Below, piece by piece: positions 18,766 through 25,779 of a DNA stretch of 29,087 nucleotides. The stretch comes from CAYUNA01 sp047629355. GTDB taxonomy: Bacteria; Bacteroidota; Bacteroidia; Chitinophagales; Saprospiraceae. A program made the translations under genes and the position numbers. The stretch spans positions 1 through 29,087 of the forward strand of contig JBLHWU010000060.1 in NCBI GenBank assembly GCA_047629355.1, read 5' to 3'. The notes below the pieces were generated by a model. The model did no database searches, was not told where the DNA came from, and was given only the letters and a program-made list of their open reading frames with translations. Each line of letters starts with the position of its first letter. The first letter of the stretch is position 1.

Positions 18766-18960
18766 GCTTTAACTACTTCTTGAGAATGATGGAATGGCGG
18801 CCCATTACTGGGACTTTTGGATATAATTTGTAAAAGCATAGTTGTCAGTGTTTCAAAAGTTATAAAAAAATACTTAAATCGGAATACGGGATGTTGTCTT
18901 TAAAGTCGGTTTCATATACATATTTATTTTAATATATGAAATAATTATGCCATGTTTTGA

Positions 18961-19006
18961 GGACGGCGGACGGTTGACGGTGAACGGCTCACGGTGGGGG
19001 CGGTAG
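18961..19006. repeat. ACGG-rich dispersed repeat, copy 3
   Basis: This is the longest copy: GGACGGCGGACGGTTGACGG, then TGAACGGCTCACGGTGGGGG and CGGTAG. The reverse complement of 22964-23003 aligns with it over most of its length (ACGGCGGACCGTAG..., then GTCAACGGTGGACGGGGGCG), so the two are inverted copies. Confidence 0.65.
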
Positions 19007-19123
19007 GTTTTGATAATCAAAGGGTTATGAAAACTAGGCTATAAACTAAAAACTCAACAGATTTTTCATATTGATTGTGACTAATTCTACTTTAAGACTC
19101 TTAAATCTGATATAAAAACAAAG

Positions 19124-19176
19124 GGAGTTTGAGGGATAAAAGTGGTTTGCAAACCGCTTTTATCCCTCAAAACTCC
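19124..19176. repeat. long near-perfect inverted repeat
   Basis: GAGGGATAAAAGTGGTTTG (19131-19149) is followed with no loop by its reverse complement (19150-19168) with one G-T wobble. GGAGTTT/AAAACTCC extends the arms with one bulged A. This is about 26 paired bases, the longest palindrome in this spacer. Confidence 0.8.
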
Positions 19177-19179
19177 ACT

Positions 19180-19200
19180 CGCGCTGCCGCAGGCAGCGCG
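19180..19200. repeat. GC-rich 9-bp hairpin
   Basis: CGCGCTGCC and GGCAGCGCG pair perfectly around the loop GCA. It sits 3 bases after the previous inverted repeat, and no T-run follows directly. Confidence 0.75.
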
Positions 19201-19213
19201 CACTGGATTTTTT

Positions 19214-19245
19214 GAAGCCCGAAAATCTTGCGATTTTCTCGCTTC
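19214..19245. terminator. hairpin with T-rich flanks on both sides
   Basis: GAAGC-cc-GAAAATC, loop TTGC, GATTTTC-tc-GCTTC, with TTTTTT before and TTATTTTTTT after. It has the shape of a bidirectional intrinsic terminator, yet no gene ends within several hundred bases on either strand. Confidence 0.5.
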
Positions 19246-19286
19246 TTATTTTTTTAGCAATCGCTTGTTACCCTTTACTACTCCAT

Positions 19287-19303
19287 ACTGAGTTAAACTC
19301 AGT
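19287..19303. repeat. 17-nt palindrome
   Basis: ACTGAGT-TAA-ACTCAGT, followed by CATTTTT. It is the fourth hairpin in the cluster and lies 170 bases before the broken signal peptide. Confidence 0.55.
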
Positions 19304-19513
19304 CATTTTTAAAATCTGTTGAGTTGTCAGCTTTAAGGGGTTATCTAATTCAAAATGGCTGGTTCTGTACTTTGTCTGACTTGTTTGGTAGTGGCGTTGC
19401 TTTTAAAAATGAGGAATTGCGGTTACATTTGGAATTGAAATTTATTGCTCTTATTCTCTAATTTAAAAAATTGACATAAAAAAATTGTACTCTTATCTGG
19501 CTATTTTATCTTT

Positions 19514-20458
19514 ATGAATATTTCACCCTTAGCTGCTCAGGGCTGGTTTAATGAGGGGTATACTTGGGTTTATAAGTACCGTTGTTGCTGGGGATTCCAA
19601 AGGGGATATGAAGAAGTTTGGGTAGATGGCGATACGATAATCAACGGACAAGCTTGTAAAGTTTTGAAAAATCAGATATCTACAGTTACCGTTTTACCAG
19701 ACCCAAGTAATGATACTATCGTTTCGGTCGGTGACGCATACTTTGTTTATGAACAATCGGATAGTGTTTTTATATACGATGAAAGTGAGGAGGAATTTCT
19801 TCTTATTTATGATTTCCATCTTGATTTCGACTACTATCCTATTTACTATATTGGAGACTGGGTAGTAGGTCCCTGCCTCGGAGGAATTACTTTTTTCCAA
19901 CTTTCTGACACCACGAGTTTACAAATAGGAAGTCAACACCGGCGGGTACAAAATTTACTGGTTTCAGATATAGATTATGCCATAGAAGCACATTATATAT
20001 CCGTTATTGAAGGAATCGGTGCGGTCAAAAAACCACCATTTGACAATCCAATTCCGTTAACTGGTGAAGATTTTGGTCATATTATCCTTGATTATGCTTA
20101 TCCATGTGCCGACGGAGATAATAGAGATTTTTGTAGCTTTACTTCAAATGAAGAGGAATATAATCCCAATGATAAAGACTGTTACGGACTCCCTATGCCC
20201 GTTGCAGTTGATGATTTATCCATAATCTACTCTACCTACAATCTTTATCCAAATCCAGTCACCACTCATTTTTCTATTCAAAGTGACTTAAATTTAAACA
20301 TCAAAAAAGCAACTATTTTTAATTCAAAAGGTAGCGTTGAAAAAATTATTCATCGACCAAACGACAAGATTGATATTAGCAATTTAGCGGCAAGTATTTA
20401 CATTCTTAAAATAGAAGTTGGAGCTGAAATAATTTATAAAAAACTCTTGAAACAATAG
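19514..20458 (+). CDS. T9SS sorting-domain protein with damaged signal-peptide start, 314 aa from the first ATG
   Basis: The first ATG gives MNISPLAAQGWFNEGYTWVY, which begins inside a signal peptide. The same frame extends upstream to 19475, encoding KKIVLLSGYFIF, with a TGA at 19472-19474 and CAT where ATG is expected. The mature part is unrecognised, with many aromatic and Asp residues (GDTIINGQACKVLKNQ, FVYEQSDSVFIYDESEEEFL), a pattern common in uncharacterised Bacteroidota secreted proteins. The last 75 residues are a type A T9SS sorting domain (NLYPNPVTTHFSIQSD to IIYKKLLKQ). It would be exported to the surface if the signal peptide were translated. Its stop lies 3 bases from the 3' end of the convergent response-regulator gene. 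Confidence 0.88.
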   Translation: MNISPLAAQGWFNEGYTWVYKYRCCWGFQRGYEEVWVDGDTIINGQACKVLKNQISTVTVLPDPSNDTIVSVGDAYFVYEQSDSVFIYDESEEEFLLIYDFHLDFDYYPIYYIGDWVVGPCLGGITFFQLSDTTSLQIGSQHRRVQNLLVSDIDYAIEAHYISVIEGIGAVKKPPFDNPIPLTGEDFGHIILDYAYPCADGDNRDFCSFTSNEEEYNPNDKDCYGLPMPVAVDDLSIIYSTYNLYPNPVTTHFSIQSDLNLNIKKATIFNSKGSVEKIIHRPNDKIDISNLAASIYILKIEVGAEIIYKKLLKQ

Positions 20459-20461
20459 TCT

Positions 20462-21184
20462 TTACCCAATAAATCGCTTAAACTCCGCCCGATGATTCTT
20501 TCCAATCGTCAACACTTTATCGTTCTTCATTTTAACCATATTGCCTTCGACATAAGCGATGTGCTTTCGGTTGACGATAAAGGATTTATGAATTTTAAAA
20601 AAATCATTGCTGGGTAGTTGTTCTTCAAAACTCGTGAGCGTTCGCGGGGTTAAATGAAACTCATTTTCGAGCCAAATTTTGACATAATTGCCATAACTTT
20701 CGACATAAAAGATATCGGATATGTTGAGCTGAACATGGCGTTTGCCCAATTTTATAAACAAGTGATTTTGCTCGTCATTCGTAAGCATTTTATTGGTCAA
20801 AACAGGCGGCTTATCTGCATTCTTTAATTGAAATAATTCATACGCTTTATTCGTCGCTTTCAAAAAACGGTCGAAGCGAAATGGTTTTAATAAATAATCA
20901 CAAACGTCTAATTCAAAACTTTCCAAGGCATATTCTTGATAGGCAGAAGTTATGATAACTAAGGGCTTTTTAGTCAAGGTACGGAGAAAATCCAAGCCTT
21001 TTAATTTCGGCATATTGATGTCTAAAAAAAGCAGGTTAATTTCTTGATTGCGCAACACCGATAAGGCATCCGTCGCGAGATAGCACTGCCCAACGATGTC
21101 AATGTGTTCGGTGTCTTTGGCGTATTCAAGGATGATTTTGTGGGCGAGGGGTTCGTCGTCGATGATGAGGGCTTTTAGTTTCAT
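20462..21184 (-). CDS. LytTR-family response regulator, 240 aa
   Basis: The N-terminal receiver domain (1-115) has the acidic pair Asp9/Asp10, the phosphoacceptor Asp55 (LFLDINMP), Thr79 and Lys100 (DYLLKPF). The C-terminal LytTR DNA-binding domain (about 135-238) has the typical DIFYVESYGNYVKIWL and FFKIHKSFIVNRKHI strands. It acts as a phosphorylation-controlled transcription factor. I chose the ATG at 21184 because MKLKALIIDDEP is a normal receiver start. A TTG start at 21202 would add six residues and overlap the kinase stop by two bases. It forms an operon with the histidine kinase just upstream. No target operator was identified. Confidence 0.95.
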   Translation of the reverse strand: MKLKALIIDDEPLAHKIILEYAKDTEHIDIVGQCYLATDALSVLRNQEINLLFLDINMPKLKGLDFLRTLTKKPLVIITSAYQEYALESFELDVCDYLLKPFRFDRFLKATNKAYELFQLKNADKPPVLTNKMLTNDEQNHLFIKLGKRHVQLNISDIFYVESYGNYVKIWLENEFHLTPRTLTSFEEQLPSNDFFKIHKSFIVNRKHIAYVEGNMVKMKNDKVLTIGKNHRAEFKRFIG

Positions 21185-21198
21185 ATCTTTTACTATTT

Positions 21199-22653
21199 TC
21201 AATTGAGTTTAATTTTTAAGGTAGTAATAAACTCATTTTTTCCTTCCTCAATTTCAATATAATGTGCTTTTGGAAACCGCAATTCCAAACGACGTTTCAA
21301 ATTTTCCAAACCGATTCCAGCTGGCTCCTTCAACTGCTCTTCAACTGAATTTTTGCAAACAAACACCAACTGATTCCCTTCTGTTTTCAACGAAAGGTGC
21401 AAAAAACAATCATTTTCCGCAGGTTCAACACCATGTTTAAACGCATTTTCAACAAAGGTAATAAAAAGCAAAGGTGGAATTTTTAAATGCTCGTCCTCAA
21501 TATTTTTTTCAAATTTAAAATCTAATTTTTTCGCTAATCGAATCTGCTGCAACTGGATATAATCTTCAATATACTTGACTTCTTCTTTTAAAAACACGTG
21601 TTTTTCCTTGCCTTTATAAATGACATAACGCATCAATTCAGAGAGTTGCAAAATAACTTCTGGTGTCTGCTCACCTTTGGTCAAACTCAGCGCATACAGA
21701 TTGTTCAACGTATTGAAAAAGAAGTGTGGGTTGATTTGTTGCTTGATTAAATTGAGTTCCGTCTCCGATTTTTCCGCCGCCAAATTTGCCAATTCTTTTG
21801 ATTGCCGAAACCATCGAACAATCATAATAAAAGGAATACTCATCAACATGCCGAAGAAGGGAACGAGGAAGTTAATTTCAGAAAAAATACCAGCGGATGA
21901 TACTGGATGAATGTCACCGTTTTTGACTAAAGGAATGAAGGCAATAAATTGTGCAGCAATTGGGTAGAGAAAAATGATGGTGGCAAAGAAGCCAAAAATA
22001 TAGAAAATCAGCCCTTTTTGTTTCAGTAATTTATTGACTAAAAAATAATGGTTGATATAGTAAAAGGCATAATATGGAATAATAATTAGAAAAATTTGAA
22101 AAACGGTCGAGACAAATGAACCAATCGTAAATTGCACATCTGCACCGCGGATATAACCGAAAGTAAAGTACGCAATCGCAAATAATACCATCGAAGACCA
22201 AATGACTTTTTCTAAAGAAATTTTGGTCGTCCAACGTTTAATATGCTGATTTTTTTGCCCATATTTACTTACTTGAATGCCCATTTCTGCAACGATAAAT
22301 AGAAGTGCGGTAGTCTGGATGGCAACCATGCCTATCCCCAATTCAACCATTGTTGAAGCCACTTTTGCAAACAAAAACTTCACCAACTGAGGGTGCAAAA
22401 GGAAGCAATATACCCAAAGTCCAATAATTGCCAGCCGAGGTATTCGCTGCGACAACCAATCCCGAAAAACGACCAATAAGAGTACGGGTGAGAATGCCAA
22501 ACTGGTTTTGAAAATAAGCGTCCAATAGTTCCCCCAAGTCTGTTCGTCGCAATTATATAGGGCGATATTACTCGAAAAAAAGATAGCTGCGAGGAATATC
22601 CAAATGTTGTTGGTTAGTAAAAGATGCTGTGTTTTTTTGAGAAATTGCTGCAT
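21199..22653 (-). CDS. LytS/YesM-type sensor histidine kinase, about eight membrane spans, 484 aa
   Basis: Residues 1-285 contain about eight hydrophobic segments (near 16-33, 45-62, 73-90, 105-125, 148-168, 178-200, 213-240 and 262-281). The His_kinase domain (PF06580 type) follows at about 290-370, with the phosphoacceptor His310 in QQINPHFFFNTLNNLYAL. The HATPase domain carries PPLLFITFVENAFKHG (N box) and GIGLENLKRRLELRF (G box). No separate periplasmic sensor domain is present, so the signal is probably read through the membrane segments. It would phosphorylate the LytTR regulator encoded immediately downstream. The stop codon reaches 21199, leaving 14 bases to the regulator's ATG. Confidence 0.95.
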   Translation of the reverse strand: MQQFLKKTQHLLLTNNIWIFLAAIFFSSNIALYNCDEQTWGNYWTLIFKTSLAFSPVLLLVVFRDWLSQRIPRLAIIGLWVYCFLLHPQLVKFLFAKVASTMVELGIGMVAIQTTALLFIVAEMGIQVSKYGQKNQHIKRWTTKISLEKVIWSSMVLFAIAYFTFGYIRGADVQFTIGSFVSTVFQIFLIIIPYYAFYYINHYFLVNKLLKQKGLIFYIFGFFATIIFLYPIAAQFIAFIPLVKNGDIHPVSSAGIFSEINFLVPFFGMLMSIPFIMIVRWFRQSKELANLAAEKSETELNLIKQQINPHFFFNTLNNLYALSLTKGEQTPEVILQLSELMRYVIYKGKEKHVFLKEEVKYIEDYIQLQQIRLAKKLDFKFEKNIEDEHLKIPPLLFITFVENAFKHGVEPAENDCFLHLSLKTEGNQLVFVCKNSVEEQLKEPAGIGLENLKRRLELRFPKAHYIEIEEGKNEFITTLKIKLN

Positions 22654-22799
22654 GATTCGTCCTTTTTTAGAATGGTCAGAGAATCGGTAATAAATCGCCG
22701 TTCTGTTAAATAATGATTCAAATTTCGACCAATCTATTGGATGAGGGAAATATGGATGGTAAAGGGGATGATTTTCGTGATGAACGGAGTAAAATTAAC

Positions 22800-22830
22800 A
22801 AAAAAAATGTCCCGACACCGCCGAGACATT
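22800..22830 (-). terminator. intrinsic terminator downstream of the glucosaminidase gene
   Basis: On the plus strand an A-run is followed by ATGTC-c-CG, a 7-nt loop and CG-a-GACAT. Read on the minus strand the hairpin ends in a run of eight T. It shares AATGYCC...ACCGCC...GACATT and the same C-A mismatch with the terminator at 3925-3966. Confidence 0.7.
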
Positions 22831-22885
22831 CAAAGTTAAGAACTAAACATACTATAAGAAAATATTGCATTGTGTTTTGGAAGTG

Positions 22886-22920
22886 GTTAACAGTTGACGG
22901 CATACGGTTGACGGAGGCTA
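22886..22920. repeat. ACGG-rich dispersed repeat, copy 4
   Basis: It contains CAGTTGACGGCATACGGTTG, then ACGGAGGCTACCG. It shares GTTGACGG words with copies 1 and 3 and faces copy 5, which is inverted, 44 bases away. Confidence 0.55.
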
Positions 22921-22963
22921 CCGATTAAAATTAAATATTGAAGTAAAAAAATGTCATTTCCTA

Positions 22964-23003
22964 CTACGCCCCCGTCCACCGTTGACCATCTACGGTCCGC
23001 CGT
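22964..23003. repeat. ACGG-rich dispersed repeat, copy 5 (inverted)
   Basis: It reads CTACGCCCCCGTCCACCGTTG, then ACCATCTACGGTCCGCCG, the inverted form of copy 3. It ends 2 bases before the stop of the glucosaminidase gene. Confidence 0.6.
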
Positions 23004-23005
23004 TT

Positions 23006-23908
23006 TTACGCATCAAACTGGTACAAATCCAGCGTTTCGATAATGCGAACTAATTTTTTTGCGTAGTTTTCATCTGTAGCATAGCCAGCTTTTTTTAAGC
23101 CTTTTGCCCAACCTTTGTAGTCTTTTTGAGACAAGTTTTTCAGGTGGACGTAGCGTCTAGTGCTCAATAAATTCGAGTGTTCCCGGTAACTTTCCCAATC
23201 CGAATTAAAGACGCGAAACATATCGAATTCGTCGTCGTCTTTGTAATTTCGGCAGGTACAATCTTTGCATTTTTTGCGGCATTTGATACCAAAGTGATTT
23301 TTAGATTCATTGACAAGGCGACTAGCACCTGCATCTGTTTCCAATAAACCTTGCGCCAGAGTGATGCTCGCAGGAATCCCAAATCGCTCCTGTTCCGCAA
23401 TCGCAACTCGGGCAAAACGCTCCACATATTGACGGCAAATCTCCATTTTTTCATCAACAATTTTGTACGGTACACCTTTCTTGCTAGCATAATTTCTATT
23501 CAAAATGAAAGACAAATTGTTGAATTGCGATGCTTTTAATTTATGGTTAGTCGCCACTCTTTCAACTTCCTTAGGTGCAATTTTTTTAGCTACTTTTCTA
23601 GTACTAAGACCTGCAATTGCGCTCAAGTTAACCTTCGGTTTCGGCTTATTATTTGTCAAAATGGGCGCTGCAGCTGTAGCCATACCACCAAATGAGGCGG
23701 GCATTTTTTGTACTTCTGAAATATCCGAAATCTCCTCATGATTTTTATCACTAAAGTTGACCTGAATATTAACATCTTTATTAAAAATAATGTGTAGTGC
23801 AAAAATTGCCAACACAATCTTGAACCAATGCTGACCAATTTTTTCGAGAGAGCTTCGGTATTGTTGGTTAAATAGGGGCTTGTCACGGTTTAATTGAAAT
23901 GCAGTCAT
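23006..23908 (-). CDS. membrane-anchored glucosaminidase-domain peptidoglycan hydrolase, 300 aa
   Basis: A single membrane segment (about 28-42, HWFKIVLAIFALHIIF) follows a short cytoplasmic tail. Residues 50-150 form a polar, low-complexity linker. Residues about 155-298 match the FlgJ/LytG-type glucosaminidase fold, with the likely catalytic Glu190 in LAQGLLETDAGASRL, NHFGIKC, FRVFNSDWESYREHSNLL and YATDENYAKKLVRII. A cysteine group (C210, C214, C217, C219) sits in a loop after NHFGIKC. It should cleave N-acetylglucosaminyl linkages of peptidoglycan from the periplasmic side. It is monocistronic on the minus strand, followed by a terminator, and diverges from the amino-sugar kinase gene. 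Confidence 0.9.
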   Translation of the reverse strand: MTAFQLNRDKPLFNQQYRSSLEKIGQHWFKIVLAIFALHIIFNKDVNIQVNFSDKNHEEISDISEVQKMPASFGGMATAAAPILTNNKPKPKVNLSAIAGLSTRKVAKKIAPKEVERVATNHKLKASQFNNLSFILNRNYASKKGVPYKIVDEKMEICRQYVERFARVAIAEQERFGIPASITLAQGLLETDAGASRLVNESKNHFGIKCRKKCKDCTCRNYKDDDEFDMFRVFNSDWESYREHSNLLSTRRYVHLKNLSQKDYKGWAKGLKKAGYATDENYAKKLVRIIETLDLYQFDA

Positions 23909-24325
23909 CGTTACTTACTTTTATCATGTTGTGAAATAGTGAAAAGTGGTTTTTTGGTTTTCAGCTTTTGGTCTTTACGAAAATCACAAGGATTAAAATT
24001 TAGTACTCAATAAAGACTTTGCTGCTTTTTTGTTTTAAAATGTTTTGACGATGCAAATTTAAAACATTTAATGTCATTAAAACAAATTTTTTTAAACAAA
24101 TTTTAATAAAACTTTTCAACAAAATAATATTAACAATGGCTATCAAGGGCAATTTATTATTTTAAGTAACTGCTAATCAATTATTTACATTCATATTTTA
24201 AATCAAAAAAATCTGTAGAAAATTTCAAAAAACCGTACAACCAATTTGTTTTAAAAAAAAATACGAAAATAAAACAAACCCGTCTTCCATGATTCTTCTG
24301 GTTATTTAACAAATGCCGTGATTTC

Positions 24326-24356
24326 CCCTGAAAAGGACCTCGAGTCCTTTTCAGGG
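24326..24356. repeat. perfect 13-bp hairpin, first of three
   Basis: CCCTGAAAAGGAC and GTCCTTTTCAGGG pair without mismatch around the 5-nt loop CTCGA. No T-run follows. Confidence 0.85.
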
Positions 24357-24363
24357 AACAAGC

Positions 24364-24412
24364 GTTTCTAAAGGGGTATGCCAGACAAAACCTGACTTGT
24401 CCCTTTAGAAAC
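24364..24412. repeat. perfect 12-bp inverted repeat, second of three
   Basis: GTTTCTAAAGGG (24364-24375) and CCCTTTAGAAAC (24401-24412) enclose a 25-nt loop. It starts 7 bases after the first hairpin. Confidence 0.8.
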
Positions 24413-24418
24413 CCTTCG

Positions 24419-24453
24419 TCAATACAGTTTGGCTCGATGCCAAACTGTATTGA
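24419..24453. repeat. perfect 15-bp hairpin, third of three
   Basis: TCAATACAGTTTGGC and GCCAAACTGTATTGA pair without mismatch around the 5-nt loop TCGAT. It ends 84 bases before the kinase start and may lie in its leader. Confidence 0.85.
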
Positions 24454-24537
24454 AAATACCACAGATTAATGTATTTTACCGAATTTGTCAAAGAAACAAA
24501 AAATATTTTCTACCTTCCTTCGTGAAACTAACAATAT

Positions 24538-25437
24538 ATGAAAAACAACATCACCCTTATCGTCGACAGCGGTTCTACCAAAGCAGATTGGCGCTTTCTC
24601 CAAAATGATAAAGTCATCCATGAATTGCAGACTTTTGGTTTTAATCCCAACTACCATAAAAAGGCAGCAATCATTGAACTTTTGGAAGGAAACTTTAAGT
24701 GGGACTACCCTATTAAAGATGTCAATCAAATCCATTTTTATGGCTCAGGCTGCGGTGATAACAAGCGAAAAACCATCATTCGAGAAGCTTTATCCGCCGT
24801 TTTTCCAATTAAAAATATAACGGTAGAATCTGATTTATTAGGAGCAGCCCGCGCGACTTGTTTGAAGGAGTCGGGCATTACCGTCATTCTTGGAACGGGT
24901 TCAAATACTTTACTTTTTGATGGAGAAAAATCTGTTGATAATGTAGCAAGTCTGGGTTATATTTTAGGTGATGAAGGTGGTGGTAATCATTTAGGAAAAG
25001 TACTGTTGCAAGCCTATTTTTATCGAGAAATACCTGCTGAACTAATGAAAAAAATGCACGTTTTAATTCCAGGCAGTCGCAGTGAATTATTGGATAATTT
25101 ATATTCAGACAATGCAAAACCTGCGCCGTATCTCGCTTCGTTTGCAACCTTTTATTCTGATAATTTAGACCATCCTTTTATTCAAAAATTGGCAACTAAA
25201 TGTTTTACTGAATTGATTGAACGGCACCTTTTTAAATATGAAAACTGTCAGGAATTGCCTGTGCATTTTGTCGGGTCGATTGGATATTATTTGCAGCCTG
25301 TTTTGAAAAAGGTTTTAGCTAAAAACGGGTTGACTTTGGGGAGAATTATTCGGTCGCCGATTGAAGGATTGGTAAAATTTCACAACTCAAGTAACTCGTA
25401 TTTTCAATCCGGCACCCAAGTAAAGCGCACCTTTTAA
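24538..25437 (+). CDS. N-acetylglucosamine-kinase-like protein of the BadF/BadG ATPase family, 299 aa
   Basis: This is an ASKHA-fold sugar kinase. The phosphate-1 motif is at residues 9-20 (VDSGSTKADWRF). GSGCGDNKRK and a DLLGAARA segment follow, then the phosphate-2 motif (ITVILGTGSNTLLFDG), then GYILGDEGGGNHLGK, typical of the N-acetylglucosamine kinase branch. VGSIGYYLQPVLKKVL forms the adenosine side. The expected reaction is ATP-dependent 6-phosphorylation of GlcNAc or a related amino sugar in the cytoplasm. The length agrees with family members (about 280-330 aa). It lacks the cysteines of the 4Fe-4S BadF-type activators, so dehydratase activation is unlikely. The neighbouring divergent glucosaminidase fits a cell-wall amino-sugar salvage role, which is inference. 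Confidence 0.88.
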   Translation: MKNNITLIVDSGSTKADWRFLQNDKVIHELQTFGFNPNYHKKAAIIELLEGNFKWDYPIKDVNQIHFYGSGCGDNKRKTIIREALSAVFPIKNITVESDLLGAARATCLKESGITVILGTGSNTLLFDGEKSVDNVASLGYILGDEGGGNHLGKVLLQAYFYREIPAELMKKMHVLIPGSRSELLDNLYSDNAKPAPYLASFATFYSDNLDHPFIQKLATKCFTELIERHLFKYENCQELPVHFVGSIGYYLQPVLKKVLAKNGLTLGRIIRSPIEGLVKFHNSSNSYFQSGTQVKRTF

Positions 25438-25469
25438 AGGGCTACTTAACGCCACTATATTCATCGGGT

Positions 25470-25484
25470 TGGAAACCCGAATTA
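25470..25484 (+). terminator. small hairpin after the kinase gene
   Basis: CGGGTT-GGA-AACCCG lies 32 bases after the kinase stop. The stem is short and lacks a clean T-run, so terminator function is weakly supported. Confidence 0.35.
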
Positions 25485-25532
25485 CTTTACTTATTTTCAC
25501 GGCTTGAAAAAATGAAAATCCATTATGATGTG

Positions 25533-25752
25533 ATTGATTTTTTGAGGATAAAAACGGTGGTTTGTGTTTTATATATGTGAACCCCCGACTCCTGAAGGGA
25601 AGTACATTCGTAGCTTATTTTGAAATTCTGCTAAATGAAAATTAGAAATAACTTCATTTAATTGAAATGATTAAAACACCCTGGATGTATTCCCCTTTAG
25701 GAATCGGGGGTTGATTAGACATAAACACAAATCACCCCTTCAAAATCTAGTC
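25533..25752. repeat. large imperfect palindrome, MITE-like element
   Basis: The best-paired part is 25580-25606 (AACCCCCGACTCCTGAAGGG...TACA) with 25686-25712 (TGTATTCCCC...AGGAATCGGGGGTT). Outward, GGTGGTTTGTGTTT (25556-25569) pairs with AAACACAAATCACC (25723-25736), and GATTTTTTGA-type sequence pairs weakly with TCAAAATC. It fills most of the spacer between the kinase and Clp-like genes, and no ORF is inside. A miniature transposable element or a long structured transcript is possible. No target-site duplication was established. Confidence 0.55.
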
Positions 25753-25779
25753 CATCCTATCAAAACAATACCCTTACCG

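Larger units (their letters stand above)
18401..19513. other. 1.1-kb gene-poor spacer with dispersed repeats and hairpins
   Basis: No credible gene is visible. The spacer contains three copies of an ACGG-rich repeat (18416-18453, 18711-18728, 18961-19006), a hairpin at 18731-18765 (TAAATCA tg GTGATTTT/AAAATCAC gc TGATTTA), a run of four hairpins at 19124-19303, and the broken signal-peptide start at 19475-19513. The promoter of the giant gene must lie near its right end; I could not identify a convincing Bacteroidota-type -33/-7 pair. Confidence 0.7.
22654..23005. other. intergenic spacer with terminator and ACGG repeats
   Basis: These 352 bases lie between the glucosaminidase and kinase genes, both on the minus strand. 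They contain the hairpin at 22800-22830 and two ACGG-rich copies in opposite orientation (22886-22920 and 22964-23003). Short open frames in both directions look spurious. Confidence 0.7.
23909..24537. other. divergent intergenic region with three hairpins
   Basis: This 629-base region separates two divergent genes and must hold both promoters. It is very AT-rich at 23909-24300. Three perfect stem-loops occupy 24326-24453. Before the plus-strand gene, TTTG at 24484-24487 and TACCTT at 24511-24516 weakly resemble a Bacteroidota -33/-7 promoter, but the spacing is a few bases long. No coding frame is convincing. Confidence 0.65.

Noticed and set aside
24181..24462. 93-codon minus-strand frame
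   Set aside because: It reads straight through three perfect hairpins and an AT-rich tract and shows no domain. It is probably fortuitous.
24466..24735. 89-codon minus-strand frame opposite the kinase start
   Set aside because: It is an antisense shadow of the amino-sugar kinase coding region.
24538..25437. Calling the kinase-like protein a BadF-type 2-hydroxyacyl-CoA dehydratase activator
   Set aside because: The conserved cysteines for the 4Fe-4S cluster are missing, and the GDEGGGNHLG motif and overall length fit the sugar-kinase branch.
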